From Ahaetulla prasina (lineage: Eukaryota > Chordata > Lepidosauria > Squamata > Colubridae), in NCBI RefSeq assembly GCF_028640845.1, contig NC_080542.1, positions 150,008,179 to 150,072,178 on the forward strand: a DNA stretch of 64,000 nt, in the 5' to 3' direction. Position 1 is the first letter of the stretch; every line of letters starts with the position of its first letter. Below are positions 30,425 through 41,649 of the stretch, one piece after another. The notes under the pieces are model-generated. The model made no database searches, had not been told where the DNA came from, and saw nothing but the letters and a program-made list of their open reading frames with translations. A program made the position numbers and the translations under genes.

Positions 30425-33400
30425 CTCAGCAGGCCTTCTTGTGGGACAGATGCAAGTGATCGCCTCGCTCCATTGACCGAGCCCTCCTGGAGTCACAGCT
30501 GCACATCGGAATTGGTACTGAAGATTTGGGTGGATATCTTCCAGGGTGAATTGATCCTGAGAGTCTTTTGCATTGAGACTTTTCCAATTATCTTCTGCAA
30601 TCCGATATTCCACCTGGTACCTGGAAACAGAAGCCTTCCCAATGGCTACTGGATCAATACTGATCTGGAAACAATTTGGATGCACCTGTTCAACCCAAGG
30701 AGGGGGAGGACTTCTAAGAGCAGCTTCCAGCTCCTGACGTTCCTTGAGGACCTCCATGGTCAAGGTTAAACTTTTGGTTTCCAGCATCTTTAATGAGTCG
30801 AAGAAATTCTTCATGCTCTCAGTGCTCATTTTCCAGAACATTCCAGAAACAGTATTGTGGCTTCCTCTGTTTTCTTGGTTAGCAAAGAGGGCTGAATGGT
30901 TGAATCTGAAGTGCACACAGATTCCTGACTCATCCTGAGCACGTGGCAAGTCAGCCTCCTTGAGGGCCTCCAGGACAGGTGGGGTTCCCCCATCTGCAAA
31001 GGTAAACAGGAGTTGGATGTTATCCTTCAGATCTTTTCCCAACATGGAGAGCATGGGATCAAAGACACGTTTTTGGATGTGAGTTGAATGGGCAAGGAAA
31101 GCCTGGGCCACCAAGCAGATGGCATCCACATGGTCAATGCCCCCTGGGGTGGAGAAAAACTCCAGGAGCTGCTTCTCCACCAGTTTGTCTTGCTCTGTGT
31201 CTCTTGTGCCTCCAAATCCTGGCGTGTCAATGATGGTGAGAGAATAGGGAATTCGGAAGCCCTTCTGATGGTTCACCATGTAGGCTGTGACTTCAGACGT
31301 CCTGCTTCCAGCTTCTCTTCTCTGGGAGGTTTCATGAATGAGTTTGAATCTGAAATTATCTTCCCACTGGACACCCAGGATATAATTGATCATTCCGTTG
31401 ATCAGAGTGGTTTTCCCACATCCTGTTTCTCCCATCACCAGGATCACTTTGTTGGGCACTTCCAGGTTCTCCTTTCCAAGCTGGTACATGAGATATGATA
31501 TGGAGGCATCTGAGGAGACCTTCTCAACAGGAAGGGCAAACACTAATGGCTGTCTGTCCTCCACCAAGGAGCATTTCTGAAGGAACTGTATGGCTATGTT
31601 GCCTACACTTTCTTCCTCCAGTGATGTGGAGATCTTCACCTCCTTGCTGGGAACACTCAGAGCTCCATTATCGCACACAGCTGACACTCGTATTCTATAC
31701 GTCGTCTGAGCTTTCAGACTTTCAATGGGATAAAACTCTGTTTTTCTCTCAGTCCTTTTTTCAGTCCATTGGTCCTTCCCAGCTTCAGCCTCCACCATTC
31801 TGTACTCCACTTTGTACTCCTTGACCACAACTCCTGAGGCAACGATGCTGGGACTCATCCAGGCCACAGAGATGACAGAAGATGCTGCAGTGACCATTCT
31901 TAATTTCTCAGGAGGGCTGGTGGGAAGAGTCTTTATGGGTGGGCCCAACTCACTGGATTTACTACATCCCGGCTTGCAACAAGCAGCATACTGGAACTGG
32001 TACTCTGTGTTTGGAGGCAGATCTTTCAGCAGGAACATCTCCCCAGAGTCCTCTGTCCTCACAGTCTTCCAATTTTCTTCCCCTGCAACCTTGTACTCTA
32101 CCAGATAGCTGGAGATTGTAGCCCTTCCATGTTCAGCTGGCTGAAACTTCAGCTGAATGCTGTTGTGTCTCAGTTCACTGATCAGGAAAGGGAGAGGTTT
32201 TGAGGGCAACTCAAAGTTCTTGCTGACCAGTTCTCCATCTTCATAAAGGTATATTGAGGCTCCTGGGATGTCCACATCTGGGAGTGAGGCCACAACAAAG
32301 CGGATCTTCTCATTGGATTGATTGACGCTGAAAAAGTCTTTGATGGATTTGGCAGCCTGTCGAGCATTGCGGGTTGTCTCCTTGTACTCAAACCAGGCCA
32401 GGCCTTTCTTCACCTCAGGATGGAACCTTGTGGACTTCACCGATTCTTGCAAGAATTGCTCCTGAAGCTGGTCCTGTAAACTCAACAGAAATGGCTCCTC
32501 TTCATGTAAAGAAGTGAATATAAAGGCGACCACGTATACATTCTGAGGATTCAGAACTATTTCTTCCAGCTTGTTTTGAGATGAGATAAGTTGAATTTTA
32601 CTTAGAATAGTCCGATAAGATTTCACAAAGTTAATTTCTCTTTTCTTGGTGTCCAGAAATTCACGGAGTCTTTGGCTATTGAAGGGCGACTGGTTGATGG
32701 ACGTCAACAGGTCCACCAGGGTTCCTTCCTCCTGCCCTCCTCCCCGGATGGAAGGCAACATTCTGGCCAACTGTTTCTGGAAAATCTGCCTGTGTTGCTT
32801 GCACAGATCCTTAAACTGCTGGATTTTCCTCTTGATCTCAGGGAAGGTCTCGGCAATTGGATCGTTGGCTAGATCATTGATTTGCATCTCAATTTCATTG
32901 AGTTCCTCCAAGATCTTTTCAGCATCGAAGATCAAAGTTAGGCTGATCTCACGGACCATCTTAGCTGCTCTGCAGTCTAGTTTGGTCAGAGGGTAGAGCC
33001 AAACCCTCATAGGCACAGCCTTCTCCCCATCTTTACCTAACTTTTTTGGTAGAGTTGTATAAACTTTCATGGCATCTTGGAAGGTCACTGGATTTCTCTC
33101 CAAAGAAAAGTCTCCATGGAACTTGCACCTGAACTTCAGAGCGTTCTCTTTCTCCTCTTCATTTAGCTTCATATTTGCTTGTCCTGTGATAGATATTTCC
33201 TTCTTGATTGTTGCAAGCAAATTTCCTTCTATATTTTTTACCATCTCTGTTGAAGAAACTTCTCGGTCAAAGACAAAGAAAGCCTGGGCTCCGTAGAGGA
33301 TGCTGGTGACCACGTGGGTGGCTGTGCCCTGCTCAAAGACTGCTGGGTAAGAGACATTCTGGATTCCCAGGTGGCTCATTGTCAGCTGTTCATACCTGGT

Positions 33401-33645
33401 GGTGGTTTTGTACTGAAGGGTGACTCTGGCCTGTTGCTTGGACTTCTTTTTGTCACGAAGATACTTGGCCGACCCTCCCACTTCAATCAGCCCCGCCAAG
33501 AAACTGGCCTTGAGGGAGGCTGAGATGTCCAGGGCGGAGGCCGTGTCATCTATGCTATCTGATGCAATGATTTCAGATTCTGTCTTGGGCTGAGGCTTGA
33601 TGGTCAGGTCCTTCTGAAGAGAGTCGTAATCCCAAAGGGTGATGC
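30425..33645 (-). CDS. SNTX-like (MACPF superfamily) protein with FN3 and GTPase domains, exon 2
   Basis: A single 3221-bp exon, acceptor TTTTCTGCAG before 33645 and donor GAG/GTAAGT at 30425. With exon 1 (59017-59113) it encodes residues 33-1106. Domains (approximate): SNTX/MACPF-like fold 33-265 (GITLWDYD start); helical FAT-like region 270-400; thioredoxin-like domain 402-515 (VYVVAFIFTSL); FN3 520-605 and 613-705; P-loop GTPase 755-1010 with GETGCGKT at 771-778 and DTPG at 839-842; FN3 1015-1104. The first three match the module order of stonustoxin subunits, but the PRY-SPRY end of the fish toxins is absent and FN3 and GTPase domains follow. No signal peptide or transmembrane segment is seen, so an intracellular role is more likely than venom; function unknown. 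GIMAP neighbours hint at immunity. Further 3' exons are required. The open frame upstream of 33645 is intron. Confidence 0.88.
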
Positions 33646-33964
33646 CTGCAGAAAACAGAAGAAAACACGGGCATAAATTGAACACCTGCAACTGGATAGA
33701 GGAGCTCCAGAGAAGTGGGACAGTAGAGGCATCTTCCCCCTGGAGGGTTCCCTCATTTGTTCTGTCCAATCATCATCAGAGAAAACTCCTGCCAGTTTGG
33801 CAAAACAAGGAAAAACTTCAAAGGCTTTTGACTGAGTAGAGAGGAATGGGAATTGCTATGCATCTGTTGATTTCGAGAAAGATCTCCATCTCCCTGGAGA
33901 AACTGTATTTTCATGAAGGGTTTACAATCACCTGCACCACAGCTTCAGAATTCTCTCCCTGAAG

Positions 33965-34831
33965 CAGGGGTGAAATGCTCCCGGATCGGACGGGATCATG
34001 TGATCCGGTAGCGATGGCGGCTGCTGTTTCAGAGGACCAATAGCAAAAATCCCTGGCCTCGCCCCCCTGCCTCTGCTGAGCCCCACCATCTGCAGAGGTG
34101 TTTTTTTTTTACTTTTAAAAGCCGGTTTTGCTTCAGCCGAAACAGGCCTTTAAAAGTAAAAAACAGCAGAACCTTACTTGTACTCTTACTTGTAGAAAAC
34201 ATGTTTTCTACAAGTAAGAGTAGAGATTCCAAGGCACTTACCTGATTACTGATGAACGCATGGCCACAGCCCGAAAGCAGTTTCAGTTTCAGCCAGACAG
34301 AATCTATCACTCAGGTAATCTATTTCCTCGGTGATCAACTGGCTGGTTTTGCTAGCTGAGGAATTCTGGGATTTGAAGTCCACAATAAAATAAAATAAAA
34401 TAAAATAATAAAATAAAATATTTGTGCAGCTTTCTGAGATTTGGTGTGTTTCTGTAGTGTTTCACTCTAATTACACAAACACACAAAATCTCAGAAAGCT
34501 GTATGTGGCATATTGTGTGTATGTGTGTGTGTGTGTGTTAGTTGTGTGTGTGTAAAGTGTGAAAGTTGGTTTTTGAGCTTTTTGTGGCTGTGTGAAGTGT
34601 GAAGTGCAGCTGCTTTTACATTGTGTGTGAGTCAGTTGTGTTGTGTTGTGTGTGTGTAAAGTGTGAAAGTTGGTTTTTGGTACCTCTTATTGTTTTTTTA
34701 TACTTTGTTTATTATTTTTATTATTTATTGTTATTGGCCATGCCCACCAAGCCATCTGATCACCAAGCCATGCCCACCAATTAAGCCACGCCCACAGAAC
34801 CGGTAGGGAAAATTTTTAGATTTCACCCCTG
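33965..34831. mobile_element. hAT-like MITE, 867 bp, TSD CCCTGAAG/CCGTGAAG
   Basis: Inverted termini CAGGGGTGAAAT and ATTTCACCCCTG; 8-bp flanking duplication with one mismatch. Inside are a hairpin (CTTTTAAAAG... and ACATGTTTTCTAC... inverted pairs at 34100-34220), a (TAAAA)n run at 34382-34410 and (GT)n runs at 34512-34660. No transposase. Confidence 0.85.
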
Positions 34832-35045
34832 CCGTGAAGTCACCATTCTAGGGGGCACCCTAGACTTCCTTTTTTAGCCGTTTTCCAAACCATTTCAGTG
34901 ACTTTGCTTCTGGGGAAAAAACCCACCCTGTGTTTGCTAATCAGTGCCAGTCCTACCGCATCCTTGGCACAGGGTTGGATATATGTTCTCAGCTAGGAGG
35001 TCCTACTTAGCTAGCTGCTACTAGCAGGCTGTGTGCCCAGGAGCT

Positions 35046-35061
35046 CAACTCTGTTCCTGGG
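35046..35061. repeat. 16-bp TSD of the host L1, left copy
   Basis: CAACTCTGTTCCTGGG, repeated exactly at 58895-58910 right after an A-rich tail. Confidence 0.95.
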
Positions 35062-35677
35062 ACTTCCGGTGGCTCCGTCTCCCCGGAGGACGTCTGGAAT
35101 GGCGTCCCGAGCTGAGATTCTGTAAAAGCTGGTGAAACAGTGGAGAACAGCTGTTAGCCAGCTTCAAAGCTTTTCTCTGGGTGAAAGAGAATAGTGAAGA
35201 GTGGCTGGATAGCAGAAGATTGCCCCAGGGGCTCTGCTTTCTTATGCAGAGTCTCGGATGGGTGCTTGCTTAATCCAGCCCTACTCCAGACTCGGCTCGA
35301 TCCTGCTAATTAAGCAGGACAAGAGGAAGATGTCCACCTCTGCTCCATTGATTCCGTTTTGAATAACTAAAAGCAGACGGGACAAATACAAGTGATCGAT
35401 TATTGGGGAAGCAAGAAGAGAGCTGACTTCTACTTCTTTTTAAAAAAAGGGGAAAACTTTTTTTCACTTTAACTTAGTGAAGGAAGAAATGGCGTCTGAG
35501 AGGAAGTGGATTGGAGGCTGATTGTGAGAGAAAGGAAGTTCGTCTTTGTGGATTTTGGCTGAATAGAAGCTCTCCATAGGAGGCAAGGTGAAAGTTTTTA
35601 TTTTACAACTTTAATATGAGACTTTTTGAGATTTTGAGATTTTACAATTCTAATTAGAGACTTTACTTAAATTAAAA
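35062..35677 (+). promoter_or_regulatory. L1 5' UTR with ETS-type site at the first base
   Basis: The element starts ACTTCCGGTGGC, an ETS/GABP-type consensus, at the inferred transcription start, followed by about 615 bp without a long ORF and then the ORF1 ATG inside the duplicated AAATTAAAATGACTTTT. Confidence 0.65.
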
Positions 35678-35685
35678 TGACTTTT

Positions 35686-36399
35686 TTTAAAAAAATATAC
35701 TTTATTGAACTTTTTTACATTAAAAGCATAAAAAAAGGAAAAAGAAAAGCTTATATCATTTAACAGCTCTTTGTGGTGTTTTTCATCTGACAATAATCCA
35801 TGCAATAATGACAAACATTAAATTCTACATATTTGTATTCTTATTTTATCTATTGATTATGCTTAGTAACTAAATATTCCTATCTCCTTTCCATCCATCC
35901 ATACCACCGTTCCCATATACCATAAAATACTGATGTCTCTTTACCCTTCAGACTCAGAGTTAGTTTGTCCATTTCTGCGCAATTCATAATCTTTTGTATA
36001 ATTGGGAGATATGGAACATAAATTATAAATTAACAAAATCAGCAGCATACAAAGAAAATGCATATAAAATGTTCTATAGGTGGCACCTGCCCCCTTTGAG
36101 ACTAGCGAAAATGTATCCCAAAATGTCTCCCATATGCTGGAAATGTAAAAATAAAGATGGAACATATTATCATATGTGGTGGTCCTGCCCCGAATCACGT
36201 AAATATTGGTTAAAAATTAAAAAGTGGCTACAAGAAATTACGAATGAACAATTGGATCTAGAACCTGAACTTTTTTTATTGGGGATTTTTTAAAAAAAAT
36301 ACTTGAAGAGTATAAAATATTTAATACTACATATATTAACTGCTGCTAGGATGGCCTTTGCTCAATGTTGGAAACAGCCATGTGTGCCCTCAGAGAGAC
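35686..36399 (-). mobile_element. Twin-primed (5'-inverted) L1 insertion, 17-bp TSD
   Basis: Flanked by exact AAATTAAAATGACTTTT at 35669-35685 and 36400-36416. Next to the left TSD is the 3' end in minus orientation (AATAAAG tail, 3' UTR, end of ORF2 with NCAEMDKLTLSLK). From about 35990 to 36399 the ORF2 sequence (YKLTKSAAYKENAYKMFYRWHLPP...) is in plus orientation. The switch of strand within one TSD-flanked insert is the hallmark of twin priming. It landed on the ORF1 start codon of the larger L1. Confidence 0.88.
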
Positions 36400-36407
36400 A
36401 AATTAAA

Positions 36408-36515
36408 ATGACTTTTAAGCCACCAAAAGCTCCCATGACGAGAAGGGGGTCTGAAACTAACTTGGAAGATATGTTAAAGGAACAGAACAGAGTTTCTGAA
36501 GAGCGATTAAAGAAA
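36408..36515 (+). pseudogene. L1 ORF1, codons 1-36
   Basis: ATG at 36408 (the copy in the right TSD) starts MTFKPPKAPMTRRGSETN. The frame is interrupted after AAA at 36515 by the L2 cluster and resumes at CTT 47860 in the same frame. ORF1p is the RNA-binding nucleic-acid chaperone of L1. Confidence 0.85.
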
Positions 36516-37433
36516 TTATGAATAATTATGAATAATATTCATGGTGTTTCCGTGCATTTCATCAGCCAAGGGCCCAAGGTAGGGGTGGGGGGGGTGGCGG
36601 TTGTGATTAAAGAAAGCCTAGAGCCGAGGGAGTCCACTGTGTCTCAGATAGCTGGTTGTGAATCCCTCCTTGTGAAGTGGGGCCATAGGAATCAGATGGG
36701 TCTGTTGATCACGTACCTGATTCCTTGCTGCGTGACTACAGCCCTACCTGAGCTGCTGGAGGTGCTTGCCGAGGTGGCAGTTGAGATTCCCAGACTTTTG
36801 GTCATGGGGGATTTCAACTTGCCATCGGCCGGCTTGTCGTCAATGGCAGCTCAGGAGTTCCTGGCTTCCATGACGGCCATGGACCTGATTCAAGTAACAG
36901 AACCAATGTCATAGTCCGATCATTTTCTCCTTCGCCTAGACTTCCGAACCACCACTCACCATCGCAGGGAGATGGAACCTATACGTTGGTTCCGCGCCAG
37001 GCGCCTGATGGACCCCAAGAGGTTCCTGACGGAGCTTGGGCCATTCCCTGAGGATCTGGCCCACGGCACGACTGAGGAACTAGTCGTGGCCTGGGAACAG
37101 GCTGGGGCCTTGGACCGTGTTGTGCCTTTGCGGCCTCTGACCCGGCGCAGATCTCGTCCGGCCCCTTGGTTCTCCGAGGGGCTGAGGGAGATGAAACACC
37201 GGAGAAGACGCTTAGAGAGCACCTGGAGGTCCAGTCGTTCCGAAGCTGATCGGACACTAGTTAGGTCCTATTCTGGGACCTACCTAGTGGCAATGAGGGA
37301 GGCGAGGCGTTCCTACGCCTCCACCCTCATTGCGTCGGCAGATAACCGCCCGGCCGCCCTGTTTCGGGTGACCCGCTCCCTCCTTCATCAGGAGGTGCGG
37401 GATGACCCTTTGCAGGGACGTGCCGAGGAGTTT

Positions 37434-37500
37434 ATTTATTTATTTTTGTTTGTTTACATTTATACCCCGCCCTTCTCTGAAGACTCAGGGCGGCTTACAG
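37434..37500 (-). mobile_element. Short L2-type LINE tail inserted in L2-A
   Basis: Minus-strand GTAAGCCGCCCTGAGTC...GGGCGGGGTATAAATG plus an (AAAT)n tail. Alignment with L2-B (gaggagtttaatggttatc near 40000) shows it is an insertion. Confidence 0.75.
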
Positions 37501-37618
37501 TGATTATCTATACGATAAAATCGCTCAGCTCCGGGATGGTCTGGACCGAAATTGGGATGATCCAAGCGAGGGAGAGGAGGCACGTCTTGTTGAGTCTGTT
37601 TGGGACGAGTTTGACCCT

Positions 37619-39181
37619 GTGGCTCCCGAAGACGTGGACAGATTGTTGGGGAGGCTTCACGCCACTACATGTTTACTGGACCCGTGTCCTTCCTGGCTGG
37701 TACTGGCCACTCAGGAGGTGACACGAGGCTGGCTCCAGAGGATTATCAACGCTTCTTTGTTGGAAGGGGTTTTCCCTGCCGCCTTGAAAGAGGCGGTGGT
37801 GAGACCCCTCCTCAAGAAGCCCTCTTTGGACCCAGCTATTTTGGGTAATTATCGTCCAGTCTCCAACCTTCGCTTTGTTGTGAAGGTTGTAGAGAGTGCT
37901 GTGGCGCGACAGCTACCCCAATACCTGGATGAATCCGTCTATCTAGACCCGTTCCAGTCCGGCTTCCAACCCGGATACAGCACGGAGACAGTTTTGGTCG
38001 CATTGGTGGATGATCTCTGGAGGGCCAGGGACAGGGGTTATTCCTCTGCCCTGGTCCTATTAGATCTCTCAGCGGCTTTTGATACCATCGACCATGGTAT
38101 CTTGCTGCGCCGGTTGGGGGGATTGGGAGTGGGAGGCACCGTGTATCGGTGGTTCTCCTCCTATCTCTCCGACCGGTCGCAGACGGTGTTGACAGGGGGG
38201 CAGAGGTCGACCGCGAGGTGCCTCACTTGTGGGGTGCCGCAGGGGTCGATTCTCTCGCCCCTTCTGTTCAACATCTATATGAAGCCGTTGGGCAAGATCA
38301 TCAGTGGCTTCGGGGTGAGATACCAGCAGTACGCTGATGACACTCAGCTGTACTTTTCCACCCCGGGCCGCCCCAATGAAGTTGTTGAAGTGCTGTCCCG
38401 GTGTTTGGAAGCCGTACGGGTTTGGATGGGGAGAAACAGGCTCAAGCTTAATCCCTCCAAGACAGAGTGGCTGTGGATGCCGGCATCCCGATTCAGCCAG
38501 CTGCAGCCGCGGCTGGCTGTTGGAGGTGAGTTATTGGCCCCAAAGGATAGGGTGCGCAACTTAGGTGTCCTCCTGGGTGAACGGCTGTCGTTTGAAGATC
38601 ATTTGACGGCCGTCTCCAGGAGGGCCTTCCACCAGGTTCGCCTGGTTCGGCAGTTGCGCCCCTTCCTTGATCGGGATGCCTTGTGCACAGTCACTCACGC
38701 GCTCGTTACCTCTCGCTTGGATTATTGTAATGCTCTCTACATGGGGCTCCCCTTGAGGTGCACTCGGAGGCTTCAGTTTGTCCAGAATGCAGCTGCGCGG
38801 GTGATAGAGGGAGCTACGCATAGCTCCCACGTAACACCGCTCCTGCGCAGACTGCACTGGCTACCTGTGGCCTTTCGAGTGCACTTTAAGGTTTTGGTTA
38901 CGACCTTTAAAGCACTCCATGGCTTAGGGCCTGGGTACTTACGGGACCGCCTGCTGTTACCTCACGCCTCCCACCGACCTGTACGCTCTCACAGAGAGGG
39001 ACTTCTCAGGGTGCCGTCCGCCAAGCAATGTCGGCTGGCGGCCCTCATGGGAAGGTCCTTCTCTATGGGGGCTCCCACACTCTGGAACGAGATTCCCCCG
39101 GGTTTACGCCAAATACCTGACCTTCGGACCTTTCGCCACGAACTGAAGACACATCTTTTCACTCGCGCGGGGCTGGCTTAA
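37619..39181 (+). pseudogene. L2-A reverse transcriptase, open frame
   Basis: 520 codons: LGNYRPVSNLRFVVKVVE, LDLSAAFDTIDHGIL, GVPQGSILSPLLFNIYM, the catalytic QYADDTQLYF, LKLNPSKTEWLW, and the L2 C-terminal part (SRLDYCNALYMGLP, LHWLPVAFRVHFKVL). The RT frame is open to its natural stop, but the endonuclease and linker upstream are broken, so no full ORF2 protein is made. Confidence 0.9.
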
Positions 39182-39457
39182 ATTTTATCGGCTTTTAAAT
39201 TTCTTATTATTAATTTTAAATGGGGTTTTAGTTTTTTATATATTTTAAAGTTTTTAGGCTAATTATAATAAGTTTTTTAACTTGCATTTTAAATTGTACA
39301 TTGTATTGTCTGTTTTTTACTTTTGCCTGTACACCGCCCTGAGTCCTTCGGGAGAAGGGCGGTATAAAAATCAAATAAATAAATAAATAAATAAATGGCC
39401 CTACACACGCGGGGGGAGGCACACTAGACTTGATTTGATCTGGAATTAGGAAATTTA

Positions 39458-40496
39458 GTGACGGAACCGGTGTCATGGTCAGATCATTTTCTCCTTCGCC
39501 TAGACTTTTGGACCGCCGCTCACCACTGCAGGGAGATGGAGCCAATGCGTTGGTTCCGTCCCAGGCGCCTGATGGACCCAGAGAGGTTCCAGATGGAGCT
39601 TGGGCCGTTCCCTGAGGAGCTTGCCCACGGCACGACTGAAGAACTAGTTGCGGTCTGGGAACGGGCTGCGGCTGGGGCTTTGGACCGTGTCGTGCCTTTG
39701 CGGCCTCTGACCTGGTGTAGATCTCAATTGGCTCCTTGGTTCTCTGAGGAGCTGAGGGAGATGAAACGCCGGAGAAGACGCCTAGAGAGTACCTGGAGGT
39801 CTAGCCGTTCCGAGGTTGATCGGACACTAGTGAGGTCTTTTACTAAGACCTACCTAGTGGCAATGAGGGAGGTGAAGCGTTCCTACATTTCCACCCTCAT
39901 TGCATTGGCAGATAACCGCCCAGCCGCCCTGTTCCAGGTGACTCGCTCCCTCCTTCGTCAGGAGGGGCAGGATGACCCTCTACAGAGATGTGCTGAGGAG
40001 TTTAATGGTTATCTATACGATAAAATCGTTCAGCTTCAGGATAGTTTAGACCAAAATTGCGATGATCCAAGTGGGATGGCGGAGGCACGTCTTGTTGAGG
40101 TTGTTTGGGATGAGTTTGAGTCTGTGACTCTCGAGGACGTGGACAGGTTGCTGGGAAGGTTACATGCAACCACATGTTTACTGGACCCGTGTCCTTCCTG
40201 GCTGGTGCTGGCTACTCAGGAGGTGACACGAGGCTGGCTCCAGGGAATTATAAATGCTTCATTGTTGGAAGGGGTTTTCCCCGCCACCTTGAAAGAGGCG
40301 GTGGTGAGATCCCTCCTCAAGAAGCCTTCCCTGGACCCAGCTATTTTGGGTAATTATCGTCCAGTCTCCAACCTTCGCTTTGTGGCGAAGGTTGTAGAGA
40401 GTGTGGTTGCATGGCAACCCCAGTACCTGGATGAAGCTGTCTATCCAGACCCGTTCCAGTCCGGCTTCCGGTCCGGTCACAGTACAGAGACAGCTT
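39458..40496 (+). pseudogene. L2-B ORF2, part before Gypsy-3
   Basis: Open frame from endonuclease end (PVSWSDHFLLRLDF) through the linker (RWFRPRRLMDPERF) to the RT motif SGFRSGHSTETAL, ending at the Gypsy-3 LTR. Confidence 0.85.
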
Positions 40497-40982
40497 TGTC
40501 AGGCTACCTCCGACAGTAAATAGGAAAGAATTCACCTTGACTCCATTTGGAATGAAAACAAGTACTTTTACTTTTACAGTCTTGATAGCAGCCAAGCAAA
40601 GCTGGAACTGAGACAAAATATGGCAAACATATCATATCCCCCCAATTGTCCCTCCTCCTCCAGGAGGTCAGGCTGGTCTGGTCCAATGCCAACTCCTTCA
40701 TGGCCCCTCGTGGTAATCTTCTTCCACAGGTCTCTGGATGTCAGTCAACTCAGGAATGCAGTGTCGGTTAGAAAAGCGCGCGCTGATAACACTCAATCAT
40801 TAATCATCCCTCCTCCCTGTTATGTCAGCCGACACTCTTAATAAGCTCCTTTCCCTTACCCCAGACGGTGGTATGATACATCTCATGATCTTAAGAGTTT
40901 ATAATACAGAAATAAACATTTTACATTCTATCTACTGATATAATCATTTAAAAGTAAATGACGAGTGGAGTGGAGGCTGACA
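40497..40982 (-). repeat. 3' LTR of Gypsy-3
   Basis: 486 bp, TGTCAGGC...GCTGACA on the plus strand. The inner flank read on the minus strand is purine-rich (GCAGGAGGGCCGAA), a good polypurine tract. Confidence 0.92.
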
Positions 40983-41032
40983 TTCGGCCCTCCTGCAACA
41001 AGGACGTCAGTCCTAGAAAGAAAAAAGAGAAG

Positions 41033-41629
41033 TTAGGGTTTGTCAGGATATTTTTTATAGAATTGTGCTATTTTTTCCGATGCATGAACATCTTCTTTGT
41101 TCACCCATTCAGCTTGGGATAATGGGAAGTGTTTCCAGGAAATAAGATATTGAATTTTATTTCTATGTTTTCTTGAATCTAAAATTTCTTTTATTTCAAA
41201 GTGTTGTTCTCCCTCTATGAGAATTGGTATAGGAGGGGGTGTATGGTTAGGACGGAAAGTAGACGTGTGTTCAGGTTTCAGCAAACTGACATGGAAAACG
41301 GGGTGGATTCTCCTAAGTGTTTTTGGTAAATCTAGTTGTACCGTCACGGGGTTGATGATTTTTACTATGGGGAAAGGTCCCACATATTTGGGTCCAAGTT
41401 TCTTAGATTTCTGAGTGGTTTGAAGATATTTGGTGGAAAGATAAACCTTATCGCCCACTTGATATTTGTTCTCAGGGGACCTTTTTTTATCTGCTTGTTT
41501 TTTATGCGCACGGTGAGCGTCGTCGATCGCCTTTATGCAGTCATTTTCCATGTGCTTTGTATTTGATCTATCCATTCTGATAAAGAGGAAACAGTAGTTT
41601 CTTCCTGTGGGAGTTCGAGATAGGAACAA
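41033..41629 (-). pseudogene. Gypsy-3 integrase C-terminus and chromodomain
   Basis: Minus-strand frame with the GPF/Y module (KYQVGDKVYLSTKYL, LGPKYVGPFPIVKIINP, RRIHPVFHVSLL) and a chromodomain (HFEIKEILDSRKHRNKIQYLISWKHFP). It is closely similar to the Gypsy-4 C-terminus. Separated from the integrase core by a frameshift near 41630-41650. Confidence 0.88.
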
Positions 41630-41649
41630 AATCTTGGCCTGAAGCTATT

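Larger units (their letters stand above)
36516..39393 (+). mobile_element. L2-A LINE, 5'-truncated
   Basis: Starts inside the endonuclease (GGVAVVIKESLEP, MGDFNLPSAG), has an internal deletion of roughly 100 bp near 36908, then the linker (RWFRARRLMDPKRF) and RT. A 68-bp LINE tail (37434-37500, minus) interrupts the linker. The 3' end is the L2-type GTACACCGCCCTGAGTCC...GGCGGTATAAAAATC with (AAAT)n at 39373-39393. Confidence 0.9.

Noticed and set aside
30425..33645. Reading the SNTX-like gene as a venom toxin
   Set aside because: No secretion signal, different C-terminal domains, GTPase present; family members outside fish venom are not toxins as far as known.
33646..33769. Apparent N-terminal 41 residues of the SNTX-like open frame
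   Set aside because: They lie upstream of a good splice acceptor, do not resemble the family, and the true N-terminus is encoded at 59017-59113.
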